Assembly (NCBI GenBank): GCA_002069785.1
Contig: MWCA01000043.1
Location: 1 to 46,269 of the forward strand
Direction: 5' to 3'
DNA: 46,269 bases
From: Lentisphaerae bacterium ADurb.Bin242
GTDB taxonomy: Bacteria > Verrucomicrobiota > Lentisphaeria > Victivallales > UBA1829
In this document: one piece after another, positions 18,100 through 26,013 of the stretch
Layout: each line of letters begins with the position of its first letter
Numbering within the stretch: the first letter of the stretch is position 1
Made by a program: the position numbers and the translations under genes
The notes under the pieces: model-generated
Told to the model about the DNA's origin: nothing
What the model saw: only the letters and a program-made list of their open reading frames with translations
The model's database searches: none

Positions 18100-19371
18100 A
18101 TGCAGGAAAAACTGACGTTCGCCATTGTCGGCACCGGGAGCCGGGGAGTCTTATGCTTCGGCGAACTGCTGAAAAAGCGTTCCGACTGCACCATCAAAGC
18201 GCTCTGCGACCGGAACGCAATACGGGCGAAAATCGCAGCGGGAAAACTCGGGTCTCCAGCCATCTACACCGATCTGGAACTCCTGCTGAAGGAGGCAAAA
18301 CCCGATGCGGTCATCATCACCACTCCGGATGCGTCTCACGAAGAGTGTGCGGTCAAGGCGTTGAAGCATAAGGTCAACATTCTGATTGACAAACCGCTTG
18401 CCACAACGGTGAAAGGCTGCCGGAATATAATCCGTGAAGCGGAAAAAAGCGGAAAAGTCGCCATGATGGGGTTCAACCTGCGTCATGCTCCGCTCCTGAT
18501 GAAGCTGAAGGAAATTGTGGAAACAGGTGTCCTCGGCAGAATCTTCCTTGTGGAGAACCGCGAGTTCTACAGCAATGGACGCACCTATATGGCGCGCTGG
18601 AACGGCAGGAAATCTTCCAGCGGCGGACTCTGGATTCATAAAGGCAGCCACGATTTTGACGTCTTCAACTGGCTGTTCGGATTTCCGAAACCTTGCAAGG
18701 TTGCCGCATTTGCCGGCATGAACGTATTTATTCCGGACGGGTTTCCGTTCCCGCTGGAGAAGGACATTCGGCCGGGCCCCTGCTGTTCCGAATGTCATTA
18801 TGCGGAGAACGGACTTTGCAAAGACGCATATCCGCATACCGAAGAAGAATGGAGCGGTGAAGCCCGGAAACTGGATGGATATGTGAAAGATTCCTGCATT
18901 TATCTTTCCGACCGGAGCGTCCATGACAACGGCTTTGCCATCGTCGAATACGAGAACGGAGTGCGGGCGTGCCACATGGAATGTTTCGTAACAGGGATGA
19001 GCGACCGTTTTTATACGGTTGTCGGAACTCTCGGACAGGCATCGCTGAGTCTTGCCGGTTGCACGCTCACGGTTCTCAAAAGATGGTCCAATGAGAAAAT
19101 TGTCTATGAGATTCCGGAGCCCAGGGGCGGACATGCCGGAGCCGATCCGGGCCTTCTGGAAAGTTTTATCCGGGCCATCCGGGGTACGGAACCCAATACC
19201 GCCACATTCGATCAGGGAATGCTTTCCACCGCCATCGGAGAAGCCGCGGAACTCTCCCGTGCGGAAAACCGCGTCGTGTTCCTCAAAGAACTTCTGGACC
19301 CGGGCGAGGCCCCCCAGAAAGGCGACAGCGCCGCGATCAAACGTTATTTCAATGCAACCGTGGGAGAATAA
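18100..19371 (+). CDS. Gfo/Idh/MocA-family oxidoreductase
   Basis: A 423-aa protein with an N-terminal Rossmann fold (AIVGTGSRG at residues 8-16) and the family's catalytic DKPLA motif near residue 95, followed by the alpha/beta substrate domain. It probably oxidises or reduces a sugar, inositol or sugar derivative with NAD(P). A Cys-rich insertion (GPCCSECHYAENGLC) in the middle is found in a subset of the family and might hold a metal. No signal peptide or Tat motif. It lies 16 bases after the pseudopilin gene in the LacI operon. Confidence 0.9.
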   Translation: MQEKLTFAIVGTGSRGVLCFGELLKKRSDCTIKALCDRNAIRAKIAAGKLGSPAIYTDLELLLKEAKPDAVIITTPDASHEECAVKALKHKVNILIDKPLATTVKGCRNIIREAEKSGKVAMMGFNLRHAPLLMKLKEIVETGVLGRIFLVENREFYSNGRTYMARWNGRKSSSGGLWIHKGSHDFDVFNWLFGFPKPCKVAAFAGMNVFIPDGFPFPLEKDIRPGPCCSECHYAENGLCKDAYPHTEEEWSGEARKLDGYVKDSCIYLSDRSVHDNGFAIVEYENGVRACHMECFVTGMSDRFYTVVGTLGQASLSLAGCTLTVLKRWSNEKIVYEIPEPRGGHAGADPGLLESFIRAIRGTEPNTATFDQGMLSTAIGEAAELSRAENRVVFLKELLDPGEAPQKGDSAAIKRYFNATVGE

Positions 19372-19375
19372 GCCC

Positions 19376-22216
19376 GTGAAAACTCTTTTTTGTCTGCTTG
19401 CCCTGCCTCTTCTGCTCCTTGCGGATTCCGGTTCTCCGCAGTATCAGCGAAAATTTCCCCGGACAATGATCTATTCCCGGGCGCAATTTCAGTACAATCC
19501 CGTGCTGAATTACGGGGGAAGATGGGTCGACCGGCCGCTTCTGCTCGATCCGGAACTGAACGATCCTTCCCCGGATGGGTCCACTTCCGTCGCCGCCTTG
19601 AAAGCAATGGGAAGAAATGCCATGCTTTACGGGCTGGACGGTTTCGCGAGTCTTTCCGGAAACGGAACACCCTCCCTGATCCGGAAACTGGAACGGGCGG
19701 ATATCCCCGGCTTTTCCCTGCTGCCGGAAGTGTATGCAAGCGGCGCCGGAGTTTACGATGCTCCCCTTGCAATTGCAAAGATGCGCAAGAACACGGACCC
19801 CGTATTTCTTTCCGCCGCAAAAAGCAGTCTTACTTTGAAGTTCAAAGGAAAAACGGTTATTTCCAGCTACAACGCGGACATGCGGCGTCCGCCGCAGTTC
19901 TGGAAAGAACTTCTGGACGACTACCGCCGGACGGAAGGAGACCGTTTTCTTTTTCTGCCTCTTCTGGAAATGCCTTGCGGACGCGCGTGGCATCACTGGC
20001 GGAAAGAGTATGAGGAAAACCGGATCATCGGCAGCAGACTTGAGGAGTTGAAAGAACACTTCCGCGCTTATGCGCGCGCCACGGATGGAATTTATCTGGC
20101 CTGCGCTCCGGTCCGTTCCAATGCGGACCGTCATACGGATATCCCGTTTTTTAAATTCATGATCCGGACTGCAACGGAAGTCATGTGCGAACCGGAATTC
20201 AAGGACAAACTTTTTGCAATCGCCGTCCGCCTCGGACACGAAAACGCCAGCCGTGTCGGCTATATCCGGGGCAGTTACGGCACCTGGTGCTATCGGGAAA
20301 CCATGTCCGCCGCTCTCGCGGCCAATCCCGATCTCATCATTATCCCGGAATGGGACGAGCAAAACGAAAACACGAGTCTGCGCCCGACTCTTTACAATCT
20401 TTCCACATTCACGCGCATTACGCGCGTCTTTCGCGGATTGTCGCCCGAACTGCCCGGAGACGACAAGACCATTCCGAATCTCATCGTCAGTTACCGGAAA
20501 GTCGTCGCCCTGGGGGAAAAACCGGAATTTGAACTGCTCGGACTTCCTGATTCCGGTGGAGAAGTCCAGGCGCGTTTCCTGCTGCGCGCTCCGGACGGAC
20601 GCGAAATCTTCCGTTCTCCTCTTTTTTCCTTTTCCGGGAAAAGCATGGAGGAACAGCGCTTTTCCATCCCTTCGGAAGAATGGGCCTCCCTGCCTTTCGT
20701 GCGTCCGGAACTGGAAATCCTGCGCAACGGAAAAGATACCGTCTATAGAGATGGACTCCAATCCATCAAGATTGAACCGGTTTCAAATTGCGACTATCAG
20801 TATGTGAAACAGCCTCTGCGCGACCTCATTTCCGCCCCGGATGTCAAAATCGAATGGAGCGGAAAGAACCGTTTGAAGGTCCGGTTCGATGCGAAGGAAC
20901 CGATCGCTTATGCGGAAATTCTCGACGACAATATGCCGGTCTATACGGCAACGCGGGACGGCGTTCCCTACTGGATGGAGAGCGCCGGAGAACGGGTCTT
21001 CTGCATTCATTTCCAGAACCTGGGGGCGTTCAGTCACACTCTCGACGGAACCCTTTCCGTTTCCTCCGCAAACGCCCGCTGGATGAGAGACACGACTTTC
21101 GGACATCCCAGCGTCATGGGAAAGGAGTTTCGCGGAAAAACTTTGAAATTCAGGACGGTTCAGAAAGTGGGCGCCACCCGCTTTTTCCTGGCCCTTCCGC
21201 GGGAAGAGGCGGAGAAGGAACTCCTGCATATCGATGTCCCCGGCTTCTTCCGGTATGATCTGCCGCTTGCGGAAGTGCTCTCCGCCGGAGCCTTCGGCGT
21301 TCCCGGAAACTCCATCCCGGTGCTCTCCGTTTCCCGGCAGGATTTCCAGATGCTCCATCCGCCGAAATTGAACCGCCCGTCGGTTGAATTCGAGGCGACC
21401 ATCTCCCCGCACAGCAAACGTTCTGTCATCCAATTGCAAGTGACCGCAAACTCGGGAAAAATCGGACGCAGCGCACCGCTCATTCTTACGGAAGCAAGTC
21501 GTGCAAAAGGAAAGATCAAGGTGTATTCCGAATCTAGCGGCAAACCCGTGCTCCTGAGCCTGCCGGAAGACCGGATTCCTGTCTTTGACTACCGTTTCGA
21601 TCCGGCATCCGGTACCGTGCTCCGGACAAGCGAGGGACGCCGTTACTGGGGGATGGGCGGCGGATATCCCGCGCAAGTCAGCGGCCGCCTGGGCGCGGGG
21701 AACCGGGACAGTTCGGTTTTCATCACCTTGAGCGACTTTCCTGAAAACGCTGAAAAGACGTCGGCCGATCAGATGCAGGACGCATGGGGAATGGGGAAAC
21801 CCGGACAGCATCTGGCATTGCCGAGCGGGGTGATTTCACGCAGGGCCGCTTTCACGCTCTCCATGGAACTCCTGCAAACCGATCCGAAAGGCGTTCAGAC
21901 ATTGCTGGATAATTGTTCCAGCAGCGCGGGCCTGTTGAAAATATGGACGGAAAACGGCGTCGTTTTTCTGGAACTGACCACGGATTCCCTCCGCGTTTAC
22001 ACATTCGACACAGGCTTGAAACTGTCGGAGAAACAGTGGAATAGGCTGATCTTCCATTACGGGCTGGATCACTTTGAGATTTCTGTCGACGGCAGGAAAT
22101 TCGAAGGAAAATGCGGATATCCCGGACTGTACGACACCGCCGCCTCTGTCGGCGGCGGCAAATCGGGCTGGTTCAAGGGAAAAATCAGGCGGATCACGGT
22201 GGATTACCGCGAATGA
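19376..22216 (+). CDS. Secreted GH71/GH99-like protein with C-terminal lectin-like domain
   Basis: About 946 aa. GTG 19376 is preferred: GGGAG lies nine bases upstream, and it yields the signal peptide VKTLFCLLALPLLLLA. ATG 19352, inside the previous gene, is the alternative. The first 400 residues look like a (beta/alpha)8 domain resembling the GH71/GH99-like families, with MLYGLDGFASL, LPEVYASG and IIIPEWDEQNENT as notable blocks. A long middle region is unassigned. The last 150 residues (from about AAFTLSMEL to the C-terminus, with NRLIFHYGLDHFEISVDG) resemble a LamG/concanavalin-like sugar-binding domain. This is the likely extracytoplasmic glycan-processing enzyme of the LacI locus. Family placement is tentative. 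Confidence 0.65.
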   Translation: MKTLFCLLALPLLLLADSGSPQYQRKFPRTMIYSRAQFQYNPVLNYGGRWVDRPLLLDPELNDPSPDGSTSVAALKAMGRNAMLYGLDGFASLSGNGTPSLIRKLERADIPGFSLLPEVYASGAGVYDAPLAIAKMRKNTDPVFLSAAKSSLTLKFKGKTVISSYNADMRRPPQFWKELLDDYRRTEGDRFLFLPLLEMPCGRAWHHWRKEYEENRIIGSRLEELKEHFRAYARATDGIYLACAPVRSNADRHTDIPFFKFMIRTATEVMCEPEFKDKLFAIAVRLGHENASRVGYIRGSYGTWCYRETMSAALAANPDLIIIPEWDEQNENTSLRPTLYNLSTFTRITRVFRGLSPELPGDDKTIPNLIVSYRKVVALGEKPEFELLGLPDSGGEVQARFLLRAPDGREIFRSPLFSFSGKSMEEQRFSIPSEEWASLPFVRPELEILRNGKDTVYRDGLQSIKIEPVSNCDYQYVKQPLRDLISAPDVKIEWSGKNRLKVRFDAKEPIAYAEILDDNMPVYTATRDGVPYWMESAGERVFCIHFQNLGAFSHTLDGTLSVSSANARWMRDTTFGHPSVMGKEFRGKTLKFRTVQKVGATRFFLALPREEAEKELLHIDVPGFFRYDLPLAEVLSAGAFGVPGNSIPVLSVSRQDFQMLHPPKLNRPSVEFEATISPHSKRSVIQLQVTANSGKIGRSAPLILTEASRAKGKIKVYSESSGKPVLLSLPEDRIPVFDYRFDPASGTVLRTSEGRRYWGMGGGYPAQVSGRLGAGNRDSSVFITLSDFPENAEKTSADQMQDAWGMGKPGQHLALPSGVISRRAAFTLSMELLQTDPKGVQTLLDNCSSSAGLLKIWTENGVVFLELTTDSLRVYTFDTGLKLSEKQWNRLIFHYGLDHFEISVDGRKFEGKCGYPGLYDTAASVGGGKSGWFKGKIRRITVDYRE

Positions 22217-22529
22217 ATTCCTCCCGATGTTCAGCATTATGCCTGGAGCGGAATAGTTGCAAATTGGAGCAGGGCTGGTTCCGGCCGCTGTATCCTGCGA
22301 ATCAGCCATTCACGGCCGCGCCGGAAGCCGCCGGAGATTGGATAGAACTGAAAGTTCCTCCCGGACCCCGGTTATTCTGGAATTCATATCGGAGTAAAAT
22401 TGTTCCTTACTCCATTCCCGAACGGAATCCTTGTTCCTTTTCTTCTATCCAAATTATCCGAATCGGTTATTAATTCCAAACTCACCAACTTCCAAACTGA
22501 CAAAAGCTCGTTAAAAATATTTTATGAAA
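22217..22529. other. Intergenic gap with no convincing gene or terminator
   Basis: About 310 bases between the LacI operon and the MarR promoter. Several G/C-rich inverted segments occur near 22275-22340 but none is followed by a T-run. A short open frame through 22473 has no ribosome-binding site and no recognisable similarity. Confidence 0.5.
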
Positions 22530-22563
22530 AATAGTTGACTTTACAACTATTGGGTGCTATATT
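22530..22563 (+). promoter_or_regulatory. Promoter with overlapping MarR-type operator
   Basis: TTGACT (22535-22540) and TATATT (22558-22563) are 17 bases apart. A perfect inverted repeat, AATAGTTG (22530-22537), N6, CAACTATT (22544-22551), overlaps the -35 box and spacer. Arms and spacing suit a winged-helix MarR dimer, and a MarR gene follows directly. Binding would block RNA polymerase, so the whole downstream operon should be autorepressed. Confidence 0.85.
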
Positions 22564-22597
22564 GGCCTTTATGAACTCAAAAATAGAGGAAGGGGGC

Positions 22598-23059
22598 ATG
22601 ATGGGATTCAATAAAGTCAATCATTTTGACGATTCGTTGCACGAAGCGTTGATGAGCGTCTGGTGGTCCGGAATCCTGTTGAAGCGGCAGGCCCGGCGGT
22701 TTTTCCGGGACCGGATTGCTTCCGAATCGCAGTTCAACGTGATGATGTTGCTCAAATATGCGGAAAAACCGTTGTCGCAACAGAACTTGAGCGAGCGTCT
22801 TCTGGTGGACAAATCCAATCTGACCGGCCTGATCGACAGTCTGGAAAAACTCGGCTTCGTGAAGCGCCGAAAATCTCCGGACGACCGCCGTTTCTACCGT
22901 CTGACCCTCACCGGGAAAGGTGCGGCTTTCCTGAACGAGGTCGAAGGCCCTTATCGGGAACTGGTCCACAAAATCATGTCGGTCTATTCCCCGTCTGAAA
23001 TGGAACATCTCACGGAACTCATGGTCCGCCTTCAATCCGGTCTGGAGGATGCAAAATGA
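22598..23059 (+). CDS. MarR-family transcriptional regulator
   Basis: A 153-aa protein with the MarR winged helix: SQFNVMMLLKYAEKPLSQQ, the recognition region LLVDKSNLTGLIDSLEKLG, and the wing KRRKSPDDRRFYRLTLT, which contains the family's DxR signature. ATG 22598 follows GAGGAAGG. ATG 22571 would be almost leaderless relative to the promoter. It overlaps the next gene by 4 bases and opens a 15-gene operon. MarR proteins commonly sense phenolic, lipid-like or oxidising compounds; the ligand here is unknown. Confidence 0.92.
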   Translation: MMGFNKVNHFDDSLHEALMSVWWSGILLKRQARRFFRDRIASESQFNVMMLLKYAEKPLSQQNLSERLLVDKSNLTGLIDSLEKLGFVKRRKSPDDRRFYRLTLTGKGAAFLNEVEGPYRELVHKIMSVYSPSEMEHLTELMVRLQSGLEDAK

Positions 23060-23859
23060 AACGGATGTTCACGTCTCTCTTCATTGCCGGGATAATACTT
23101 TTTCTGACCGGATGCCATATTGCCGGCGGCGATATGGCGGAATATTATTCGGAACGTTTTCTGCGGGAAAAGGGCGAACCGGAACGATTGATTCAGGCGA
23201 TTCATGGACGGAAGCCGTTGCCGCCGGAAACCTTTCAGCGTCTGACGGATTATTCTGATCGTGCCGTAAATCGAATGTTGGCTGAAAATCCGGCGTGTCC
23301 GCCGAAGCTTTTGCAAAAATTTTCAGAAAGCCGCGACTGGTATGTTCGACGCGGCGTCGCGTGTAATCCGAATGCTTCTTACGACCTCTTGAAAAAACTT
23401 TCACGGGATTCCAATGATCAGGTGCGCGTTTCGCTGGGAATGAATCCCGCCATTCCGGAAGACATCAGAAATTATTTTGTTGATGCCGGCGATTGGTATG
23501 CGCAAGATGGATTGGCCCGGAATCCATCAACCCCGCCGGATATGCTTCGAAAAATTTACAACCGTTACAAGGAAAGTTCACAACACCGAATTGATCTTTC
23601 TTTCGCACTGAATCCGAAGTTGCCGGAAGATATCGCCCGCGATATTTATTTGCGTGAAAAAGATAGGAGTTTTTCAGTTGCCTTGCAGTACATTGCAATG
23701 AATCCGGCAACTCCATCTTCACTGCTGCTGGATATTTACCGCGACAACAGAAGTGATATCCGATTGATCCAATATGCGCAAAATCCGAATTGCCCGGAGG
23801 AAATTAAAGAGGATATCCGGAATTCCCATGATCATACTGCAAAGGAACTTCTGAAATGA
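23056..23859 (+). CDS. Lipoprotein with leucine-rich-repeat-variant (LRV) repeats
   Basis: A 267-aa protein with a signal peptide ending in the lipobox LTGC (Cys at about residue 20). The mature part is built of about six repeats of 30-40 residues, each centred on a NP-x-x-P motif (ENPACPPKLL, CNPNASYDLL, MNPAIPEDI, RNPSTPPDML, LNPKLPEDIA, MNPATPSSLL, QNPNCPEEI). This matches the LRV repeat pattern, which builds an alpha-helical solenoid for protein contacts. It is likely anchored in the outer or inner membrane facing the periplasm. It starts within the regulator's stop codon. Why a lipid-type operon encodes a scaffold protein is unknown. Confidence 0.75.
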   Translation: MKRMFTSLFIAGIILFLTGCHIAGGDMAEYYSERFLREKGEPERLIQAIHGRKPLPPETFQRLTDYSDRAVNRMLAENPACPPKLLQKFSESRDWYVRRGVACNPNASYDLLKKLSRDSNDQVRVSLGMNPAIPEDIRNYFVDAGDWYAQDGLARNPSTPPDMLRKIYNRYKESSQHRIDLSFALNPKLPEDIARDIYLREKDRSFSVALQYIAMNPATPSSLLLDIYRDNRSDIRLIQYAQNPNCPEEIKEDIRNSHDHTAKELLK

Positions 23860-24539
23860 AATATTCCGAATTAATTCCGTGGGGATATTATCTGGTCATG
23901 GGAACTGTACAGGGAGTTCCGGAGTTTTCCGGATGCCAGGGACAATGTAAAGACAATGCCGTCTTGCCGGATTATGAGTCCATGCCGGGGGTGAACCGGA
24001 GCTTTCAGCCGGAGCAATTTGCGGAAAAGTGGAAAGTGTCCGAGGCGGTCGCCCGGAAGATATTTGAACGGAACAGCAAACTTCTGGCACATGGCAGATT
24101 GATTTTTTTCAATCCGCGTTATACGGAGTTTTCCGATGCCCGGAAGCTGAAGAAGGACTTTTTTCATGGTCGCAGCGATGTATCCATTCTCGGCATTGGA
24201 TTTGCAAACCCGGCTCTGATGAAAATTCCCGGATTCAAAAAATCGTCTCGGCTCGCTCCCGGCGGTGAATTTCTCGGGTTCGATCTTTACGGTTTTCATA
24301 TTTCAGGGAATGAACATGACTTCAGCAACAGTTTGGACTGTTCGCTCGGCTGTCCCTTCCGGCATTGCGACATGGAGAACCGGGTTCCTTCTGAACTGAA
24401 CATCCCCTTGAATGCGCATGGCCTTTATTCCGATGCGGAAAGCGCGGAACGGGTTGCATCGCATGTCCATGAACATAAACTCGGAGAACCGGAATTCTAT
24501 GTTCCGTTCGGAATCATACGATATGAGGAGGGAAAATGA
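23856..24539 (+). CDS. Hypothetical protein, 227 aa
   Basis: I do not recognise this family. No signal peptide or membrane segment is evident. It contains paired cysteines near the start (FSGCQGQCKDN) and a second Cys cluster (LDCSLGCPFRHCDME, about residues 168-182) that could bind a metal or form disulfides. It overlaps both neighbours by 4 bases, so it is firmly part of the MarR operon. It may be a cytoplasmic partner of the enzymes downstream. Confidence 0.7.
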   Translation: MKYSELIPWGYYLVMGTVQGVPEFSGCQGQCKDNAVLPDYESMPGVNRSFQPEQFAEKWKVSEAVARKIFERNSKLLAHGRLIFFNPRYTEFSDARKLKKDFFHGRSDVSILGIGFANPALMKIPGFKKSSRLAPGGEFLGFDLYGFHISGNEHDFSNSLDCSLGCPFRHCDMENRVPSELNIPLNAHGLYSDAESAERVASHVHEHKLGEPEFYVPFGIIRYEEGK

Positions 24540-25087
24540 AGCTGTCCAGAATAATTCTTCTGTTGTCCGGAATGCTGATTTTGAGCGGATGTGCCTTGTC
24601 GCGGCAATCGGGTATTGGGCTTGGGGCCAGTTATCCGGAACTTCCGGACAACGAATATTGTTTCCGGAAGATCGCCGAGTATAATTCCTTTGTGGAAAAT
24701 CCCGCCAACCGGAAAAAAACGGAAGTAAAATCAGAAGATGGGAAAACGTACATGTTCATTTCGGTATGGCCCGAATTTACACCGGAAGCCTATCTCGGAA
24801 TCCTGCTTGGACGCCGGACCGTGGAGAAATATTCCGTCTGCCTGACCAATGCGCAGAAACGGAAACTCTGGAAAACATATGAAGTTAAACTGCCGGATTG
24901 TCTGCTGTGGGTGAGTGGCGGAACAGAGGCGGTCGGCCTCCAGGATTATTTTAATTTCCGGGATGAAACGCATCTGTCCATCGTCACCTTTTACTACAAG
25001 TCGTCGGACCGGGAAAAGTTTCAGATATGGCTGCGGCAGAATGTTCCGGTGGAAGGGCTCCCGCGCCGGAGTGCGAAAGAGAAATGA
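24536..25087 (+). CDS. Hypothetical lipoprotein, 183 aa
   Basis: The N-terminus MKLSRIILLLSGMLILSGCA is a lipoprotein signal with lipobox LSGC. The mature part has no recognisable family; it is a small soluble domain rich in aromatic residues. It overlaps its neighbours by 4 bases on both sides. It follows the LRV lipoprotein closely, so the two may act together in the envelope (inference). Confidence 0.75.
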   Translation: MKLSRIILLLSGMLILSGCALSRQSGIGLGASYPELPDNEYCFRKIAEYNSFVENPANRKKTEVKSEDGKTYMFISVWPEFTPEAYLGILLGRRTVEKYSVCLTNAQKRKLWKTYEVKLPDCLLWVSGGTEAVGLQDYFNFRDETHLSIVTFYYKSSDREKFQIWLRQNVPVEGLPRRSAKEK

Positions 25088-26013
25088 AATTCCTCTATTA
25101 TTACATTCGTTCCATGCGGCTGTATTACGGTTTCGTAACCGGTGCGGCAACGCTTGCGGGCGTGTTTCCCGCGGTTTACAGTCGCGGAAACGGTTGGACA
25201 TGGCGGGTTTTTCCGGTGATTGCCGTCGGGTTTCTGGCATGGGGAATCAACCAGATCATCAACGATTATAGCGACCGCGAAGAAGACCGGATCAATGCGC
25301 CGCACCGTCCGATGGTGTCCGGCAAACTGGCGCCCCATCCGGCATGGCTGCTCTCCTGTCTTCTGATGTTCTGTTTTGCCGTGATTTCCTGTTTTCTGAC
25401 GGTATGGACGCTGCTTCCCATCGGGCTGGGATTCCTGTTCAACTTGCTTTATGCGCACACAAAGGGTATTCCGCTGCTGGGAAACGTTGTCTACGGTGTG
25501 TCGCTTTCCATGTGCACGTTGTACGGTTATCTCGGCGCGTCCGGAGGAGTCCGTGATTTTCGTAATATTACATCGATTCTGACCTTGTGCGGCTTTCTGG
25601 CCCTTTCGCATTTTCTGATGTGTCTCTACAGCACGCTGAAGGATGTGGAAGGGGATCGGGCCGCGGGAAAGAAAACGCTGTCCGTGATGATCGGAAACCG
25701 GAAAACGCAGAGGATCGCGGGAATCTTTGCCGCGCTGCTTCTGGGACTGTATTTTATTCCGGCCTTCATGATATGGGGAGACCCGGGCTATTTCATCATC
25801 GCCTGGGGATGGTGCGTGATTCTGGCGGCTTGGAACGCTCTGATGTTTGCCTCGGGCGAGATTCACCGTTCGACGAAATCCAACTGTCAGAGCTGTGCGG
25901 CCCAGCAGCTTCTTGTTTTAAGCCTGTATTCTTCCGCGGGTCTTGTCGTCATGCTTTTCTCGTGGCTGGCTGTGGAACTCCTGTTCCGGTGGTATCCTGA
26001 TGAAAAAGAGTAG
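25084..26013 (+). CDS. UbiA-family prenyltransferase
   Basis: A 309-aa integral membrane protein with about eight to nine membrane segments. The two catalytic aspartate motifs are intact: NDYSDREED at residues 60-68, followed by INAPHRP, and DVEGD at 187-191, followed by RAAGKKT. These bind Mg2+ and a prenyl diphosphate. UbiA enzymes attach a polyprenyl chain to an aromatic or glycerol-phosphate acceptor. The NxPHRP context is common to menaquinone, chlorophyll-synthase and digeranylgeranylglyceryl-phosphate-synthase branches, so the acceptor is open. No quinone pathway genes are nearby. ATG 25084 overlaps the lipoprotein stop. Confidence 0.9.
   Translation: MKFLYYYIRSMRLYYGFVTGAATLAGVFPAVYSRGNGWTWRVFPVIAVGFLAWGINQIINDYSDREEDRINAPHRPMVSGKLAPHPAWLLSCLLMFCFAVISCFLTVWTLLPIGLGFLFNLLYAHTKGIPLLGNVVYGVSLSMCTLYGYLGASGGVRDFRNITSILTLCGFLALSHFLMCLYSTLKDVEGDRAAGKKTLSVMIGNRKTQRIAGIFAALLLGLYFIPAFMIWGDPGYFIIAWGWCVILAAWNALMFASGEIHRSTKSNCQSCAAQQLLVLSLYSSAGLVVMLFSWLAVELLFRWYPDEKE

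Noticed and set aside
22111..22473. Open frame bridging the GH-like gene end and the MarR leader
   Set aside because: It begins within the GH-like gene in another frame, has no start signal and no family resemblance.
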